Origin: Varanus komodoensis
Lineage: Eukaryota > Chordata > Lepidosauria > Squamata > Varanidae
Direction: 5' to 3'
Length of the DNA: 64,000 bases
Assembly (NCBI RefSeq): GCF_004798865.1
Contig: NW_025336346.1
Location: 8,564,572-8,628,571, forward strand
Under the pieces are notes generated by a model. It was given only the letters and a program-made list of their open reading frames with translations, was not told the origin of the DNA and made no database searches. How positions within the stretch are numbered: position 1 is the first letter of the stretch; every line of letters begins with the position of its first letter. Positions 22,183 through 35,229 of this stretch are shown one piece after another. The position numbers and the translations under genes were made by a program.

Positions 22183-23399
22183 AGGCTTCCTGAAAACTTA
22201 ACTGGAAACTATCATTTCCAAGCTACGTATGTTAACTTTGCATTTCTTTCTTACCAGAAAATAATGCAAAGATTTAAAAGATTTTTTCTGTTGAAACTAA
22301 TTATTTGTGTATTGTATAAGTACAAATACTATATAAGTATTTATCAGATGTTAAGTGGAAGTTTATGAACTTTTAAGTTAACAAAAGTAAATTAAACTGG
22401 CTAAGAAGAAACTTTTAAAAGTACTGTAATATTAATCTGAAGGTCTAATATGTCAATACAGACTAGTTAATATTTAAATAATTGTAGTTACCTGAAAGCC
22501 AGGATTAAGCCATACACTTAATAGCCTCAAAATTTTTAGTATTTATTCATGTAGTTTCCCCTTAAAATTATACACTCCTTTGGAAAAAGAAGTATATGTA
22601 CACCAAATATTAACCACATATAATTCCAATAGGGTTTTTTGCAAGGGGGGGGTTCTCTGCAGAGCCAGTACAAATATACCATATACTGTAAAATAATTGT
22701 TACTCCAACTGACAGGTTGGGACACAATGCAAGACCTTCCATCACAGGGACCTCACATTCTATTTCAAGGGGGAATATTCTACACATCTACAGGGATTCT
22801 TAATGTGTGCTACTTTCCCCTGCTCACAGAGGAAAAAGAAGAAGCCCCTGTATGAACCAAGCAGTGTGTGTGTCTTGAAGCCACTGGATTGTGGCCATTG
22901 CATGCTGAACTTGTATATGTATTTTATATTACTGCCTGAGGACTGTAACCTGCATATAGTACAAATTGTATTTCATCATGGTTGAATACCTATAACAGTA
23001 CTGTATAAAAGTGGCTACCTTAATTACCTATTTAGTGTATGTGTTATTCATGTTATTCATGTTAACAATAACTTCACCTTTATCATTACATCAAGTTCTG
23101 CATGAAACCAATTTTAATTTTGTGGCTGCAGGAACTGCCAAAACTATGCAAAAAATCATTTTCTCTTTCAAATGGTTACAGCCCGTAATGGAGCTGCATA
23201 TTTTTGCAAAATCCTAGTCGAATACAATTCAAGGGTGAGCTGCACTAATTTCCACTTTTTGTATGATAAAACCATAATTATCTATTTAATGTCCTACCAG
23301 CTGAAAAGGTGCTTGTCTGTACTTGTAAAGACCATGCACCCATCCACTGAAAGACCACACCAAGGTACTTAAAGGAGGAACTTGCACCAGTTTATGCCC
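22183..23399. other. Intergenic, ASPN 3' side, nothing recognised
   Basis: This is AT-rich DNA without repeats that I can name and without coding potential. Part of it may be ASPN 3' UTR if a distal poly(A) site is used. Confidence 0.4.
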
Positions 23400-24420
23400 A
23401 TCAAGTGACCAATTAAGAGTCTTCTTAGATTTACCAAATACAATTATTTTTGTTTTTTGATAACTAATAAAAGAAGCTCATTCCTAAAATATATTCAGAA
23501 GACCAACTGGGTGTAAGACATTAGGATTATGTCATCCGCATGTAGGATGACACTTTCAACCACCCATCACCTCTCAAGAACTTTACTACACCATTTTAAA
23601 AACTGAAGAGAAGTGGGATAAGTAAGCACCCTTGCCTGTTCCTTTTGTAACTGGTATGGAGTTAGATAAGTATTGTCCATCTTATTTGCATGGATGTTGA
23701 AGAATATGGATGCTGTACATTTTAGGAGCTGTAGGTCAATGCCCATAGATTGTAAACTGCTCTATAAATGTTTGTGAGGAATAGAATCGAAAAGTAGCTT
23801 TCAGATCAATAAAACCTGCATTGTTGTTGTTGTTAGTCGTGAAGTCATGTCCAACCCATCGCGACCCCATGGACAACATTCCTCCAGGCCTTCCTGTCCT
23901 CCACAATCCCCCCGAGTCCACTTAAGCTCACACCAACTGCTTCAGTGACTCCATCTAGCCACCTCATCCTCTGCCATACCCTTCTTCTTTTGCCATCTAT
24001 TGTTCCCAGCATTAGGCTCTTCTCCAGGGAGCCCTTCCTTCTCATTAGGTGGCCAAAGTATTTGAGTTTCATCTTCAGTATCTGGCCTTCTAAAGAGCAG
24101 TCAGGGTTGATCTCTTCTAGGTTTGATCACCTTGCACTCCAAGGGACTCGCAGGAGCCTCCTCCAGCACCACAATTCAAAGGCCTCAGTTCTTTTGCGCT
24201 CAGCCTTCTTAAACATGCTTAACAATTCCAGCCAGATATCTATCAATATTAAACAATAATCTAGAGTGTCTAGAGTTGAACGACCTGGACAAAAGCAGCC
24301 TATTCTGGGGCAAGCAATGCATAATTCTCCACCCAGTCTTCCAATTTTTTTCTGAAGGAAATCTTTCCTAGAACATCTAATAGATTAATTGGCCAATATT
24401 GTATGCTATTACCTGCCAAC
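23400..24420 (-). mobile_element. Old LINE reverse-transcriptase remnant, split by BovB
   Basis: Read on the minus strand, 24420-24240 gives WPINLLDVLGK and LAPEQAAF-like peptides. 23820-23440 gives AGFIDLKATF, then a KGT.QG.L-type motif. Together these are consecutive reverse-transcriptase blocks (LAPEQ.GF, FIDLK.AFD, RQGC.LSP-like). They are broken by stops and by the BovB insertion at 23821-24210. The family is uncertain: R4/Dong or an RTE relative fits best. Confidence 0.45.
23821..24210 (-). mobile_element. BovB LINE 3' fragment, antisense
   Basis: The sequence 'agtcgtgaagtcatgtccaa', 'cccatcgcgaccccatggac', 'caggccttcctgtcctccac', 'ggtggccaaagtatttgagt', 'ctccagcaccacaattcaaa' is the complement of the BovB ORF2 C-terminus and 3' end. 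A (TTG)4 tail marks its 3' end at 23821. It interrupts an older reverse-transcriptase remnant. Confidence 0.85.
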
Positions 24421-26100
24421 AGTATCCATCTACTACATAGTAGAGGCAGTGTCTGCAGAAAACAATTAACACAAATTTGATATTAGAAAGAACAACTTCC
24501 AGAAGTCAGTGAATTCTTTACAGCTGATGTGAAATATTACTTGTTCCACAAAGAAAATTTCAAAGTATGTTTGATTTGATTCATTTGGAATTGAACAGGG
24601 ATGATAGGGTTTTGCCCTACTATATCAATCAGCTCACAACATTAAGAGTACTATCACTGTTATTTTGCACAAATTTAGATGCAACTGAATTGTCAGAGGT
24701 CGTAATTTTAGCATTTCATGAAACTTGACCCCAATATTTACTTCTTTTACTAAGTCTATGATATCTTATTCCACAATAGATTTGTTGGACTTCAAGGTGC
24801 TACAGATGTCTACTGTTCTGTTACAGGGCACATTTTAGCCAATATTTACAGCTTACAGTAGAAGGTCCCATACTGCCAAAACGTAACCTGGATAAATCAG
24901 CTCTGTTAGAGTCAAGAATGGAAAACTTTTAAAAATACAAACTGGCATAAGTGGTGAATTCCTATGATTATTTTCACACATTTTACAGTTAGCTTAACTC
25001 CTTTATGTACAACATTCCTACAGAACTTTATTTCTGGGGTAAGTCAAGGATGTTTTAAGAATGTAATTAAATATTTATGGTGTGAAATATATTTGCTCTT
25101 ATTCCATGTTCTTAGTATATCATGGCAAAAGGCATTTAACTAATCTTACAGCAAACCCTTCCATTCTTTGGCTATGTACTCATGCACTTTGATGGCATTT
25201 CATGAACTGAACTAATGACCTTACCATGGGTTAGGGTGATTCAAGCATGCTAGCATATTTTGCACAGCAGATTACAACAAATAATACATCTAGTTTTTCT
25301 GTATTCCATCTGCCCCGCTTTAATGCTAATTGTTTATTGCTCCACTTTCTGGGAATTTTTCTGCCTCTAACTTACTTTTTTGTTTTTAGATATTTTTAGA
25401 CATCTGGGAGGCCATAGGATTTTTCAGAGTCCCAGTTCTGAAGTCCTGGAAACCCAGAGTTAGAAGTCCAAAGGCTAAGCCCCTACCTTGTCCCTACCTC
25501 ACCCCCACCCACAATTTCTCTGTAAATAAAACAAATAGAGCTGTTATTCTTTATGGGCAAAATAATTCCATGTCAACACAGACAGTACAAATAGAAGTGC
25601 ATATCTTCATACACAAATATATATCCACAAAAAATCTTCTTACTTCCTGTGGCCTATCAGCAAAGAAGGGGGACAAGGCTAAAGAAGTCATCCAACACAC
25701 ATTCTGCCTTTTCTCCTTGTCTCCATTTATATTTACTCTTTGGATCCAAGTAAAGAGATCTAATAATGGAAACAATCTTCTGCATGTGTCATCACTTTCA
25801 AGTTCAAGAACTGTGAGCCTAAACTGGATGCATGTTACACTGAACACACATTATATGGATAAAGTACAGTACAGAAAGACTTTGGGCGGTTGATAACCAT
25901 TTATATAATTAACTAAAATGCAAAAATACAATACAATAAGTGTAGCATTTCAATGTTTGAACCAGAGTTGCAAGGCAAGTTGCCATCTAGTGCTGCTGTT
26001 GCCATTGCTGCCTTGCCGAGGCTGAAACTTCCTGTGGGACTTCTGACTGGCTTCCTTGCAGACTCAGGTCCAGCACAGGCCCACCCCACTCCCACATGCA
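24421..26100. other. Intergenic, no gene seen
   Basis: This is mostly unique AT-rich sequence. Near 24780 'ttgttggacttcaaggtgct' resembles a piece of a common reptile retroposon, but the fragment is too short to assign. The open frames here are short and lack codon structure. Confidence 0.4.
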
Positions 26101-26104
26101 ACTA

Positions 26105-27290
26105 CTCTGGGAGCATAAAAGCCAGGTCTCAGTGGGGGTACCACTGAAAGGATCATGAATCGGTAATGGCAGCCAATGACACTGAAAAAGTCTCTTGGGA
26201 GAAGAGAAACTGTTCCTGATGAATGTCAGATCAATGAGCAATAAAATAACTGCTATGCAGGGTTTGATCCTGAATGATTGTGCTGACCGGGTCTGTATCA
26301 CAGAGACCTGGTTGGATGCAGCTGTGGAAGGGAGGGGGGGTAGCCTCACCCAGCTCTGCCCGTCAGAGTTCTCTATCTAGCAGCAGACAAGACCTGGGGA
26401 CGGAGGCGGAGTAGCAGCTGTCTATTGGAATTCTATCCTGCTATTGAGGTACTTGTTCCACAGACTGCTGGATTTGAGTGTGCTTATTTGAAGGTGGATG
26501 TCAAGTCAAAGTAGAGATTCTGTTGGTGTACTGACCACTCCTCTGTTCAATACTGCCCCTTCCTGTGCTAACCAGGGTTGGTGTCGGGAACCTGTCAGCT
26601 TGTAGTGCAGAGGAACTTCATCATCCATGCTGAAACTATCCTGTCAGGAGCAGTTCAGACCTTCATACCAGCTGTGATAACCATGGCTTGGTCCCATATA
26701 GTATTTGACCCCACCTATACTGCCAGCCACAAGTTTGATCATGTTTTCTGTGCTGAACAAGATGATAGTGATCTGAGTGTGGAGGAGCTGTCTGTAGTTC
26801 TGTTGCCATGAACAGATCACTACCGGCTGGGATTTAGACTTGCTGGCACTCAGAACCCCTGCAGGGGTGGAAGACCAGTTGAGACAGATTATGCCAGGAA
26901 ACCAGTGGATTCAGATGGCTTCCTGATAGCTCTTGGGGATTTTCTTGTTGCCTCAACAAAGCCCTAGCCAATCCCTGCAATGCAGAAATGATCAGAGCTG
27001 TGCATGAGTGCCCTTCCTCATGGAGTAGAGCCACCCCAGCATCCTGGTTTTCTGGGGAGCTGGAGGTAATGAAACAGGTGACACAATGGCTAGAGTGATG
27101 GTGGAAAATTTGGAATGAATCTAACTGCACAGGCTAGAGCCTTTTTTGAAGGCATACGCTGTGGTGATACAAGCAGCAATAAGCACAGGAAATATAGGCC
27201 TTTCCATTGCCACTTAGAAGAAGCAGAGATGTACAGCTGCTGGGTAGGAGTGGGGTTGGGGGCACGGTTTCATTTATTTAAAGCAGGATT
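26105..27290 (+). mobile_element. L2 LINE, 5' region with endonuclease remnant
   Basis: Around 26216-26320 it encodes LMNVRSMSNKITAMQ and DRVCITETWLD, the first blocks of the L2 apurinic endonuclease (N.RSL.NK, D.L.LTETWL). About 26680-26860 encodes the later block ending in a 'vstDHy'-like region. Several frame changes and stops make it non-functional. A poly-C run at 27325 follows. Confidence 0.75.
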
Positions 27291-28043
27291 TTTCTGCATC
27301 CTGGCCATAGTATCTATAGAATGCCCCCCCCCCACCTGCTCCATACCCCTTTTCTTGTTTTGGTACCCAGTCTGTTATAAGCATGATAAGCAACATGTAT
27401 AATACATGTATTTTGATTTTAACACTATCTAGTAATGTAGTCCAGAATATGACTTTCCTGTTCTTGTTCTATTTCTTTCTTTCCTTCTCTCTTGCATAAA
27501 ATACAGTGTCTCCTGCATATTCAGCACTTTGATCCACAGATGTTAGGAATACTGAACACTAAATAAAATACTACCCTTTTCTAGAACTAGGTCTTTAGTG
27601 TAATAGCACCACCTAACTGTAGAAAAACTCAAGGCACATTCCTTGCACTTCTAAACATAAATTCTGATTTATTTTGATATTCAGCTGCTAAATAAAATAA
27701 GTTTTTATTTTGCTTTGTTTGTTCTTAAATTATAGACATCATGGCTCCAGGATTGACTCACACTAAATAAAACCAGAAATAAGCCTAGCATCCACACATA
27801 AATGGATATTAAGAGGAAGTAACTTTTTAACTTACTGCTTTTGGCTTTTGACTTTTGGCCCAGTCAAATCTGAAACACTTCAGGGGAATGAACATAAAAT
27901 GGCTCTTATGCTTAGAAAAAGCATCTGAAACTATGAGAAAAATAATATAAGAAAGGCATAACAAAGCAACCTAATCTATCAACAGCATCTATGCAGTAAA
28001 AAGCAACTACAAAAATACTTTCTTCAAAAAAGCATGCTAGATC

Positions 28044-28476
28044 CAGTGCTTTTTTTTTGGTCATAGAACGCACCAGAACAGAGTTCCGGCACCTTTTTTT
28101 TTGACAGATTTTCCAAGTTTTAAAAGTAACTTTTGAAAATTTGATGTTTGGTCCACGTGGATTTGAATAGCCCTGTCGAGCGTAGCAGGTCGTTGGCAAA
28201 ATAATTAAAACGGTGCATGCAGGCTCTTGTGCATTGAATCTGATGCGTACGTACTTTGTCCTTTGTCCGCACTGGTTGTGATGGCGCTGCTCAGCTTGTG
28301 GTGCTGCTCGGCTTGTGATTGGTCATGTGGTAGCACGCTGAGCTTACTGCGGGTGGCAACCGTTATATTTTGTTACACAACTGACATGTGTGGGTATGTG
28401 TACAGTGATTGACTACGTATGAAAGGTAAATAATTTCATCAGTTCAGGCACCTTTTTTCTTACAAAAAAAGCACTG
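28044..28476. mobile_element. Non-autonomous hAT element with intact 8-bp target duplication
   Basis: Terminal inverted repeats cagtgcttttttttt and, on the other strand, cagtgctttttttgta are followed on both sides by a 'ggtgcc/ggcacc' block. The 8-bp direct repeat gctagatc flanks it exactly (28036-28043 and 28477-28484), which is diagnostic of hAT transposition. The inside (28150-28430) is rich in CpG compared with its surroundings and has no long ORF, so it is a deletion derivative or MITE, probably fairly young. Confidence 0.9.
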
Positions 28477-28484
28477 GCTAGATC

Positions 28485-29999
28485 TATTATGATATTAGGC
28501 AGAAATTGCTGCTCTTATAACAAGCAATATACATAATACTTTACAGGACAGCTAATTGAACCCAGAAATGGTCACAGTTAAGTTACAACAGTAAAACCTG
28601 TGTACCAGTTAATCATTCAGTAACAAAGCTATGGCCAGGTACAAATGATAATAAATTTTGGTTTCATTTTTGGAATTCCATTCTTTTGCTTTAATTTTTT
28701 TCTGAACACCAAGAATATAGTATTATATCATATATGAAACACAAAATATTTTATATTGCCATAGAAATTAAGAATTGCATAAGCTGAAAATTGATTTCCT
28801 TATGCTTGTAAGATTCCATCAGTGGTGTCTGTCCACTAGCATGAACAGATAACACTGTTGGAATAAATTCCCTTTTCCTCATGCACCCCTTTGGAACCCA
28901 GGTTAGGGGCATAGTTACAGAGGGGAGAAGGGAAAAGAAAGGGAAAATCTCATACAGGTGGAAGTCCACCTCCCTAACGTTGGATGTAGCCCATAAGCTG
29001 CTGATAAATACATTCATTTATTCTAGAGGCATATGGAATAAATATGCAAGTGACCTCATGAATAAACTGCAGATTAATGTTTGCTTTCAGGTGTGTTATC
29101 TTCCTTTTTCTACTTATTTGAAAATGGTTATTCAGTCACGCCAACGGATGGCAGTATAATCCCAGCACATCAAGAACAGAATGCAGAATATCAAATTTAT
29201 GTAAACTGAAATTTCTTAAGTGCAAATATAAGTTCTTTTATAAAGCTGTAACAAATTAGAATATACAGGAACATCCAGGAGGATCGTGGCCAACATGTAG
29301 CTCCTTTTCCTGATGTTTTGAGCATCCTAGAAATTCCTGTTTGAATTATATTATTATGGTGTTACAGAACATCCTCTTTAAGATTGGTGGCTAAGTTAAG
29401 AATAACTTGTTTAGAAAATTGCTTTACTAAAGACATCTAATACCTGAGGCTACAATTTTAAACATATTTACTAGAGAGTAAGATCAACTGGCTACAAGTA
29501 GGACTTGCGATTGTGTTGTCATCTGCACAGAATGTATGTTTTTATAACCTCACCTCTAATAACCTGGCTGAAGTATCACCACAACCATGACCTTGCCTAA
29601 GCTAAAACATAATTTTAATACTAGAAATCTTCTAAGTCTACTGGGGGTGGTGCTTGTAGCTTGTAACCCTTTTTGTTTTTGTGAGTAGTACCAGTGAGCA
29701 CAATTTTGGGGATAGTACAAGTGCCTATGCAGGTAGGCACCCAAGGCTGCCAAAATTTTGGAGTCTTGCCAGGCCAATGGCCTGATAATCTGCTGCCAAA
29801 ATGCAGCAGGCAACATACAGGCAAACTGACCAAATGAGGCTGCTTAAAAGATGTGTTGTGCAAACTTGACAGCTGTCAATGAAAGCAAAGCAATAAAGGG
29901 ATTTTTGCCATGAAATGGGCTGGTGACTATATATTCTCCTTTCCAGTGTGAACCTCTAGTTTCTTAGAATTGCATGACCTTTCATTTTAGTCCAGGTGA
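28485..29999. other. Intergenic, no gene seen
   Basis: This is AT-rich sequence with a degraded family C palindrome near 29447-29515. No exon or intact element was recognised. Confidence 0.4.
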
Positions 30000-31010
30000 G
30001 GCAGTGACTGTTCTAAACCAGTGACTGAGCTCAGTAATGGACCGGATGTGGGCCAACAAGCGTGAAGCTCAGTCCAGATGAGACAGGGATACTGTGGGTA
30101 AGGAGTCTGTCGGTCCAAGTGGGGAATTTTCAAGCTGTTCTGGATAAGATTGCATTCCCTCTAAAGGACAAGGTTTGCAGCCTTGAGGAACTCCTGTCAC
30201 TGGTGGACTTGGTAGCCAGCAGCACTTTCTACTAGCTTGAGCAGGTTTCTCAGCTGTGTCCCTACATGGATGATCAGAACCGTGCTACTGTTATCTATGC
30301 ACTGGTAACCTCATGCCTTAATTACTGCGATCTGCTCTACTTAGTACTGTCCCTGAAAATGATCCAGACACTGGAACATCTTCAAACCTGGGCAGCATGC
30401 CTGCCGTCAAGGACTGGTGCTTGTGAACACATTGTGCCAGTCCTGCACAGGCTACACTGGCTGCTGGTTGCCATCTGGGCCAAATGCAAGGAGCTTAAAA
30501 TAATATATAAAGCCCTAAGTTGCTTGGGGCCAGGTTATCTGAACGAACACCTGTCTCATATATACCAACACAATCACTTAGGTCATCATCTGAGGCCCTT
30601 TTCTGCATTCCTCGCACTAATGAAATAAAGGGTGAGTTGGCAACGAGAAGGGCTTTTTCCACAGAAGTGTCCCAGTTAGATGCCAATTAAAAACTTTTTT
30701 TTGTCATTATTTTGGTGGGTGAGCCCATGTGCTATGGTTTTAATAGTTTTATGCTGCTAATTGCTGCTGCCTGCACCAGGTTTTACCTTTCATATTGTAT
30801 TTAATTTTGGTTAAATTTATTTTTATTAAGATTATCTTAAATAGTTTAACTTATTATTTAATTTTATGTCTATTTTATTATTTGTTTTATTTTTACTTTG
30901 CTTTTACATTATATACTGTACATATATGAATATTATGTATTATGCACTGTTTCAATTGTTGCTGAAGGAAGTGCGAGCTGCCCAGAGAATCTTATGGCTA
31001 ATGGGGTGGC
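30000..31010 (+). mobile_element. L2 LINE, ORF2 C-terminal part and 3' UTR
   Basis: 30266-30628 encodes MDDQNRATVIYALVTSCLNY, then CDLLYLVL, HLQTWAA and VLHRLHWLLVAIWAK, then IIYKALSCLGPGYLNE, the order of L2 ORF2 after the reverse transcriptase. An AT-rich 3' UTR ends in 'gagctgcccagagaatctta', an L2 terminus. The copy is old. Confidence 0.85.
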
Positions 31011-31190
31011 ATGCGAACACCTAAGTACCTGAAAGACTGTCACAAAGAGGAAGGACAAGATCTCTTCTTGTTCATTCCAGAGTGCAGGACATGGAATAAT
31101 GGTTTTACGTTAAAAGAAACCAGATTTAGACTAGACACCAGGAAGAATTTCTTCACTGGCAGAGAAAACAACAATGCACTCTATGTAGGG
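31011..31190 (+). mobile_element. CR1 LINE internal fragment
   Basis: 'tgtcacaaagaggaaggaca', 'agatctcttcttgttcattc', 'agatttagactagacaccag', 'gaagaatttcttcactg' is a CR1 ORF2 C-terminal segment (compare 51990-52120). It lies between two L2 pieces. Confidence 0.75.
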
Positions 31191-31775
31191 CTGCCTTCAA
31201 AGATTGTCCTCAGACTTAAATTGATCCAAAATGGTCCTGAGCATTTCGTGTTGGGTGTCAGTTCGTGTACCCACATAACACCTACTCTGAACAAATTACA
31301 TTGGTTGTCAGTTGAAGCCCATGGCCAACTTAAAGTGATTATTTTAACATAAAAGTCCTAAACAGTTTAGGAACTTGGTTACTTGAAGGACCACTTTTTC
31401 CAATATACTTCTACCTGCCCTTTGAGATCTGAGAATAAGGTTCTTCTCAGAGAGCCATCCCTAAAAGAAGCAAAGGAGTCGGCATTGAAAAGAAGGGCCT
31501 TCCTGGTAGCTACTCCCAACCTTTGGAATGGGCTTCTCAAAGAGGTCTGCCTGGTGCCATCTCTACTTTCATTTCAGTGCCAGGAAAAAACCATCCTCTT
31601 TCACAGATTTTACAAAACCTGAATTTAAAATGTGAATATAAGCATTCACTCCGCTCCAACAGATTACCTTCCCTCTTCCCTCTGTACTGTTTGTTGTATA
31701 TTGTTAGCCACTTAGAGAGTCCTGTTGGGCTATTGAGTGGCATATTCATTTGAAAATAAAATAAAAATTTCTATG
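31191..31775 (+). mobile_element. L2 LINE, second adjacent copy
   Basis: It encodes HITPTLNKLHWLSVEAHGQL, then LLREPSLKEAKESALKRRAF and PNLWNGLLKEVCL, the L2 C-terminal motifs in two frames. It ends in 'ccacttagagagtcctgttg' and an A-rich tail. It is less complete than the L2 just upstream and separate from it. Confidence 0.85.
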
Positions 31776-32747
31776 ATTCTGTGACAGCTGTCAGAAGATA
31801 AAGTTTCAATCCACCCATTTAGTATGTTTTGCCTGGGGGGCAGAGAAATGTATGCATATTAGAGTTTTGTTGAGTTTCTGGTTCTCATAATAACTAGTGT
31901 TCATCCCCCCATCACCAAATTTCCATTTTCTGCTCTGACCTTTCAATCCTCCTTGTAAGAAAAGCCTCAAACAAAAAGCAATCATTATACAAGCAAGATC
32001 AAGACTAAACTGCTTGATTCTTTCACATGTCCTGTGGCCATCTACTACACATTTCTGTTGTACATGTCTACTGTAGCTGCAGCACCTATCATATAATGGA
32101 CAATATTCCAGGCCAAGTAAGGAAAAGCTTTCTTTCACAATTCATATATTTCTATTCCTTATCTTGCCTATCCATACACTTGGTTATATTTTAATTTCCT
32201 GCAGGCTTTGATGAAATTATATAAAGTGCAAGGCTTCATTGTATATTGTTCCACTTTGGTAAATGATCAACCTAAGTGTTGGGATCTTCATATTAGCAGC
32301 TTCCTTATGCCCCATACAGTTACTGTTCCAGAGGGATGGACTGTAGGGTTGCTGACAACAGGAGGAACCTAAAATCCTCAGTGCACATTGCTTATGTTTT
32401 ATGTGACATTTTGCTCTATGCTGATTGTAAAATGTTTTCTGAAATGAAAAGAAAATTGAATGCACAGGTGAAAAACAATGCACTGTTGACCTGTGTTATG
32501 AGATTTTGCAAAGTATGCTCTCAGTGACCAAAAAAAGAGATCTGTCTCAGAACTGAGTGGGAGTTTTGGAATTTTCCTGCCTGGTGTCTTCTTGACTGAC
32601 TGATAAGGGCTTGTTTGGATGACAAAGTGGGAAGGAGCAGTTTTAGAAGGCTGTCTGGATAGAAGAAAAAGCGGTTCATTGACGGCCCCCAGGTGGCCTT
32701 AGTTGCGGTGCTTTAAGCCAAAATGAAAAATAGTGAAGATCAAAGCA

Positions 32748-32975
32748 AAGAGAGCCAGTGTGGTGTAGTGGTTAAGAGCATGGGACTGGGACTCAGGCGA
32801 TCTGGGTTCGAGTCCCCACTCGGCCATGGAGCCAACTGGGTGACTTTGGGCCAGTCACAGACTCTCAGCCCAACCTACCTCACAGGGTTGTTGTTGTGGG
32901 AATAAGATGGAGGAGGAGAATGATGTAAGCTGCCTTGAGCCCTTTGTAGGAAAAGGCAGGATAGACATTGAAAAA
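32748..32975 (+). mobile_element. tRNA-derived SINE (squamate), best copy
   Basis: A-box 'tggtgtagtggttaagagca' and B-box 'gggttcgagtcc' lie at a tRNA-like spacing. They are followed by 'ccactcggccatggagccaa', 'gggccagtcacagactctca' and 'cctacctcacagggttgttg', then 'aagctgccttgagccctttg'. It is the least diverged of three copies. The promoter boxes are nearly canonical, but this is a retroposon and not a tRNA gene. Confidence 0.9.
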
Positions 32976-33187
32976 AGAATAGCATCTCCTCATGAAGGAG
33001 TTGGGCAGTTATTTTCAGCAGCATCAAGGACTTCTTAAGCTATTCATCTTTTGGCAACCTTCTCTTGCTCAAGTTATAGATACAATTTCTGAAAAGATAT
33101 CCATGAATAATATAGAAATATTATCATTTATCCAAAGCAATAAATAGGGCAAACTGTTTGTATGGCTGGCTACAGAAACGTGGTATA

Positions 33188-33214
33188 CAAAAAAAAAAAA
33201 AAAAAAAAAAAAAA
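33188..33214. repeat. Poly(A) tract
   Basis: An uninterrupted run of about 24 A residues is followed shortly by a poly-T run at 33230-33240. No element body is recognised upstream, so it may be a bare simple repeat. Confidence 0.8.
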
Positions 33215-34451
33215 CAATTTGGATCTCAGATTTTTTTTTTCTTTTGCTTCTTGGAATCAAAACATACATCATCTTTCCAGATGAATACACTTATAGAAAG
33301 AGAACACATTGTACTAGAAGAAATTTGGAAAGAAATTTTTGCTCCAAAAAATAATAATCCATTAAAACCTGAATGCAAAATCAGACATTGCTAGATCTAA
33401 GGCTATCCCTCCTTCTAATACCAGAGGGAACCAGGATCCAGTTGAGGTTCCTCCAACCAAAAAGAAGGGGGGGGGGAGTGGTGATTGTCACCTATTTGGC
33501 CTTCCCCCTGCATCATCCAGCATCACTTCTCATACTGTTTTGGAAGGTCTTCTAACTCACCTTAGCAGATTTTTTGTTGGCATATGAGGATAAAAAAGGG
33601 ACAGGGAATCAGTGAAAATCACCTCTCTACTCCTACCCACAGGTTCATCCAGTTCACAAAATTCTGCTCAAAGAAACTGCAGTTCCAACCAATTGCTTTA
33701 TCTCCCACAGGAAGAAAGGAGAAAAGAAGTCAAAAGACTCAAAGTCAAAAGAAGTCAAAGTAAAACACCACTATATCTGAAACCAGAGCCAGTCAATCTG
33801 AGGTTTTAAAATTATGGGTAGAGATGGAGAAAAGAGATTTAGTTCTTAGAATATGCATTCAACCACATGAAAACAACACACATCTAATACTTCTACCATA
33901 GTAAACCAGTAATCAGATGTCAGTATATGAAGAATATTGCTACATTCCACCGAAGGATACTGCTAAAATTTATCTGGAATACAAACCTAATTTAATAAAT
34001 AGCATTGGTTTATATCTTAAATCACTGAAATAATTTTCTAACCTTGCTGTCTTATAAATTATTTTTACAGATTAATGGATTTTAATTTTGCACAAGTAAA
34101 TTAACTCTAGCAATTTATTGTACTAGTTTAGCGAGAGCAACACACCACAGCTTGCTGGAATGCTAACAACAGTATAATGTGACTACAAGAAAATATGCAA
34201 CCAGAAATATTTGTTGCCATGCTAAAATCGATGCCTATACTATTACATTATGACACAAAGTAATGTATTGATTTTAAACTATAGATGACAAAGCAATGTA
34301 CATGAGCAATGTACTGGTACTGATATCTGATCTAACTGAACAGTGACCCATTTCAAAATTACTAAAGAGGTGAGGTTAAAATAGTTGCCATGAACCATGT
34401 AACAGTAGGTACAGGATTGCATCCTAGAAATGCAAGCTACTTAAAGTCTGT

Positions 34452-34527
34452 ATCTCACCGGGCAGTAAGTCACATTGAACCCAAAGGGTTTTGCTTCTGA
34501 GTAGACAAATATAATACTGCACTCTAA
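34452..34527. mobile_element. Short palindromic repeat, family C, copy
   Basis: 'gggcagtaagtcacattgaa', then 'cccaaagggttttgcttctg' and 'agtagacaaatataatactgc', follow the family C pattern with a self-complementary centre. Confidence 0.5.
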
Positions 34528-35229
34528 ATCCAAATTTAGGTATAATAAAATGTTTCTTGCTTTTTCTGCTATTTCTTCTAATTATGCAAAGATCAATAGT
34601 AGTCATTCAATTTTAAAATAAAAGTGTGAATAAGAAATAAAATGAAAGGAGAATCAACACCACTGTCCAACAAATGAATAAGCTGACAATTCAAGAAGAA
34701 TTTCTATACTTTTCTCTTTTTAAACTATTATTGTAGGCACTGTAAGAAACATAGTTACTCAACAGAAAGAGGATAAAAACACTTTTTACATTCATTTGTC
34801 AGAAAAGTTTATGAATCTGGTTTCTATTTGTGTCTGGGAAGACTCGGACTGAGAACAAAGCTGCTAACAGGAAACATATGGAAAAGTTCTACAGTAAGTG
34901 AACAACTGACTTCAACTCCAAATGCCACGTATCACATTCCAGTGTCTCAAACTATCTGGGAATAAGCTTGTAACATGTACCTTACAACTTCAGCCATCTA
35001 AGAGTGTGTGTGTCATGTGAATTTTACAAGGTTAATAACTAGAAACCCTGAAAAAATTAACAGACTTCTAAACTGAGAAAGTTGGAAAAGTTATTAAGTT
35101 TCATGCAACTAGCTGACCAGCATAAAATTTGAAAAATATCCCACAAAAATCAGCTCAACAACCAATGCTGCCAGGAATTAAATGTGCTGCATTTTCCTTA
35201 CGAAATGTGACTATATCAGGACAAATATA

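Noticed and set aside
32755-32830. tRNA gene suggested by A and B boxes
   Set aside because: The boxes belong to a tRNA-derived SINE with a long non-tRNA body, and two further copies are present in the window. No cloverleaf is kept.
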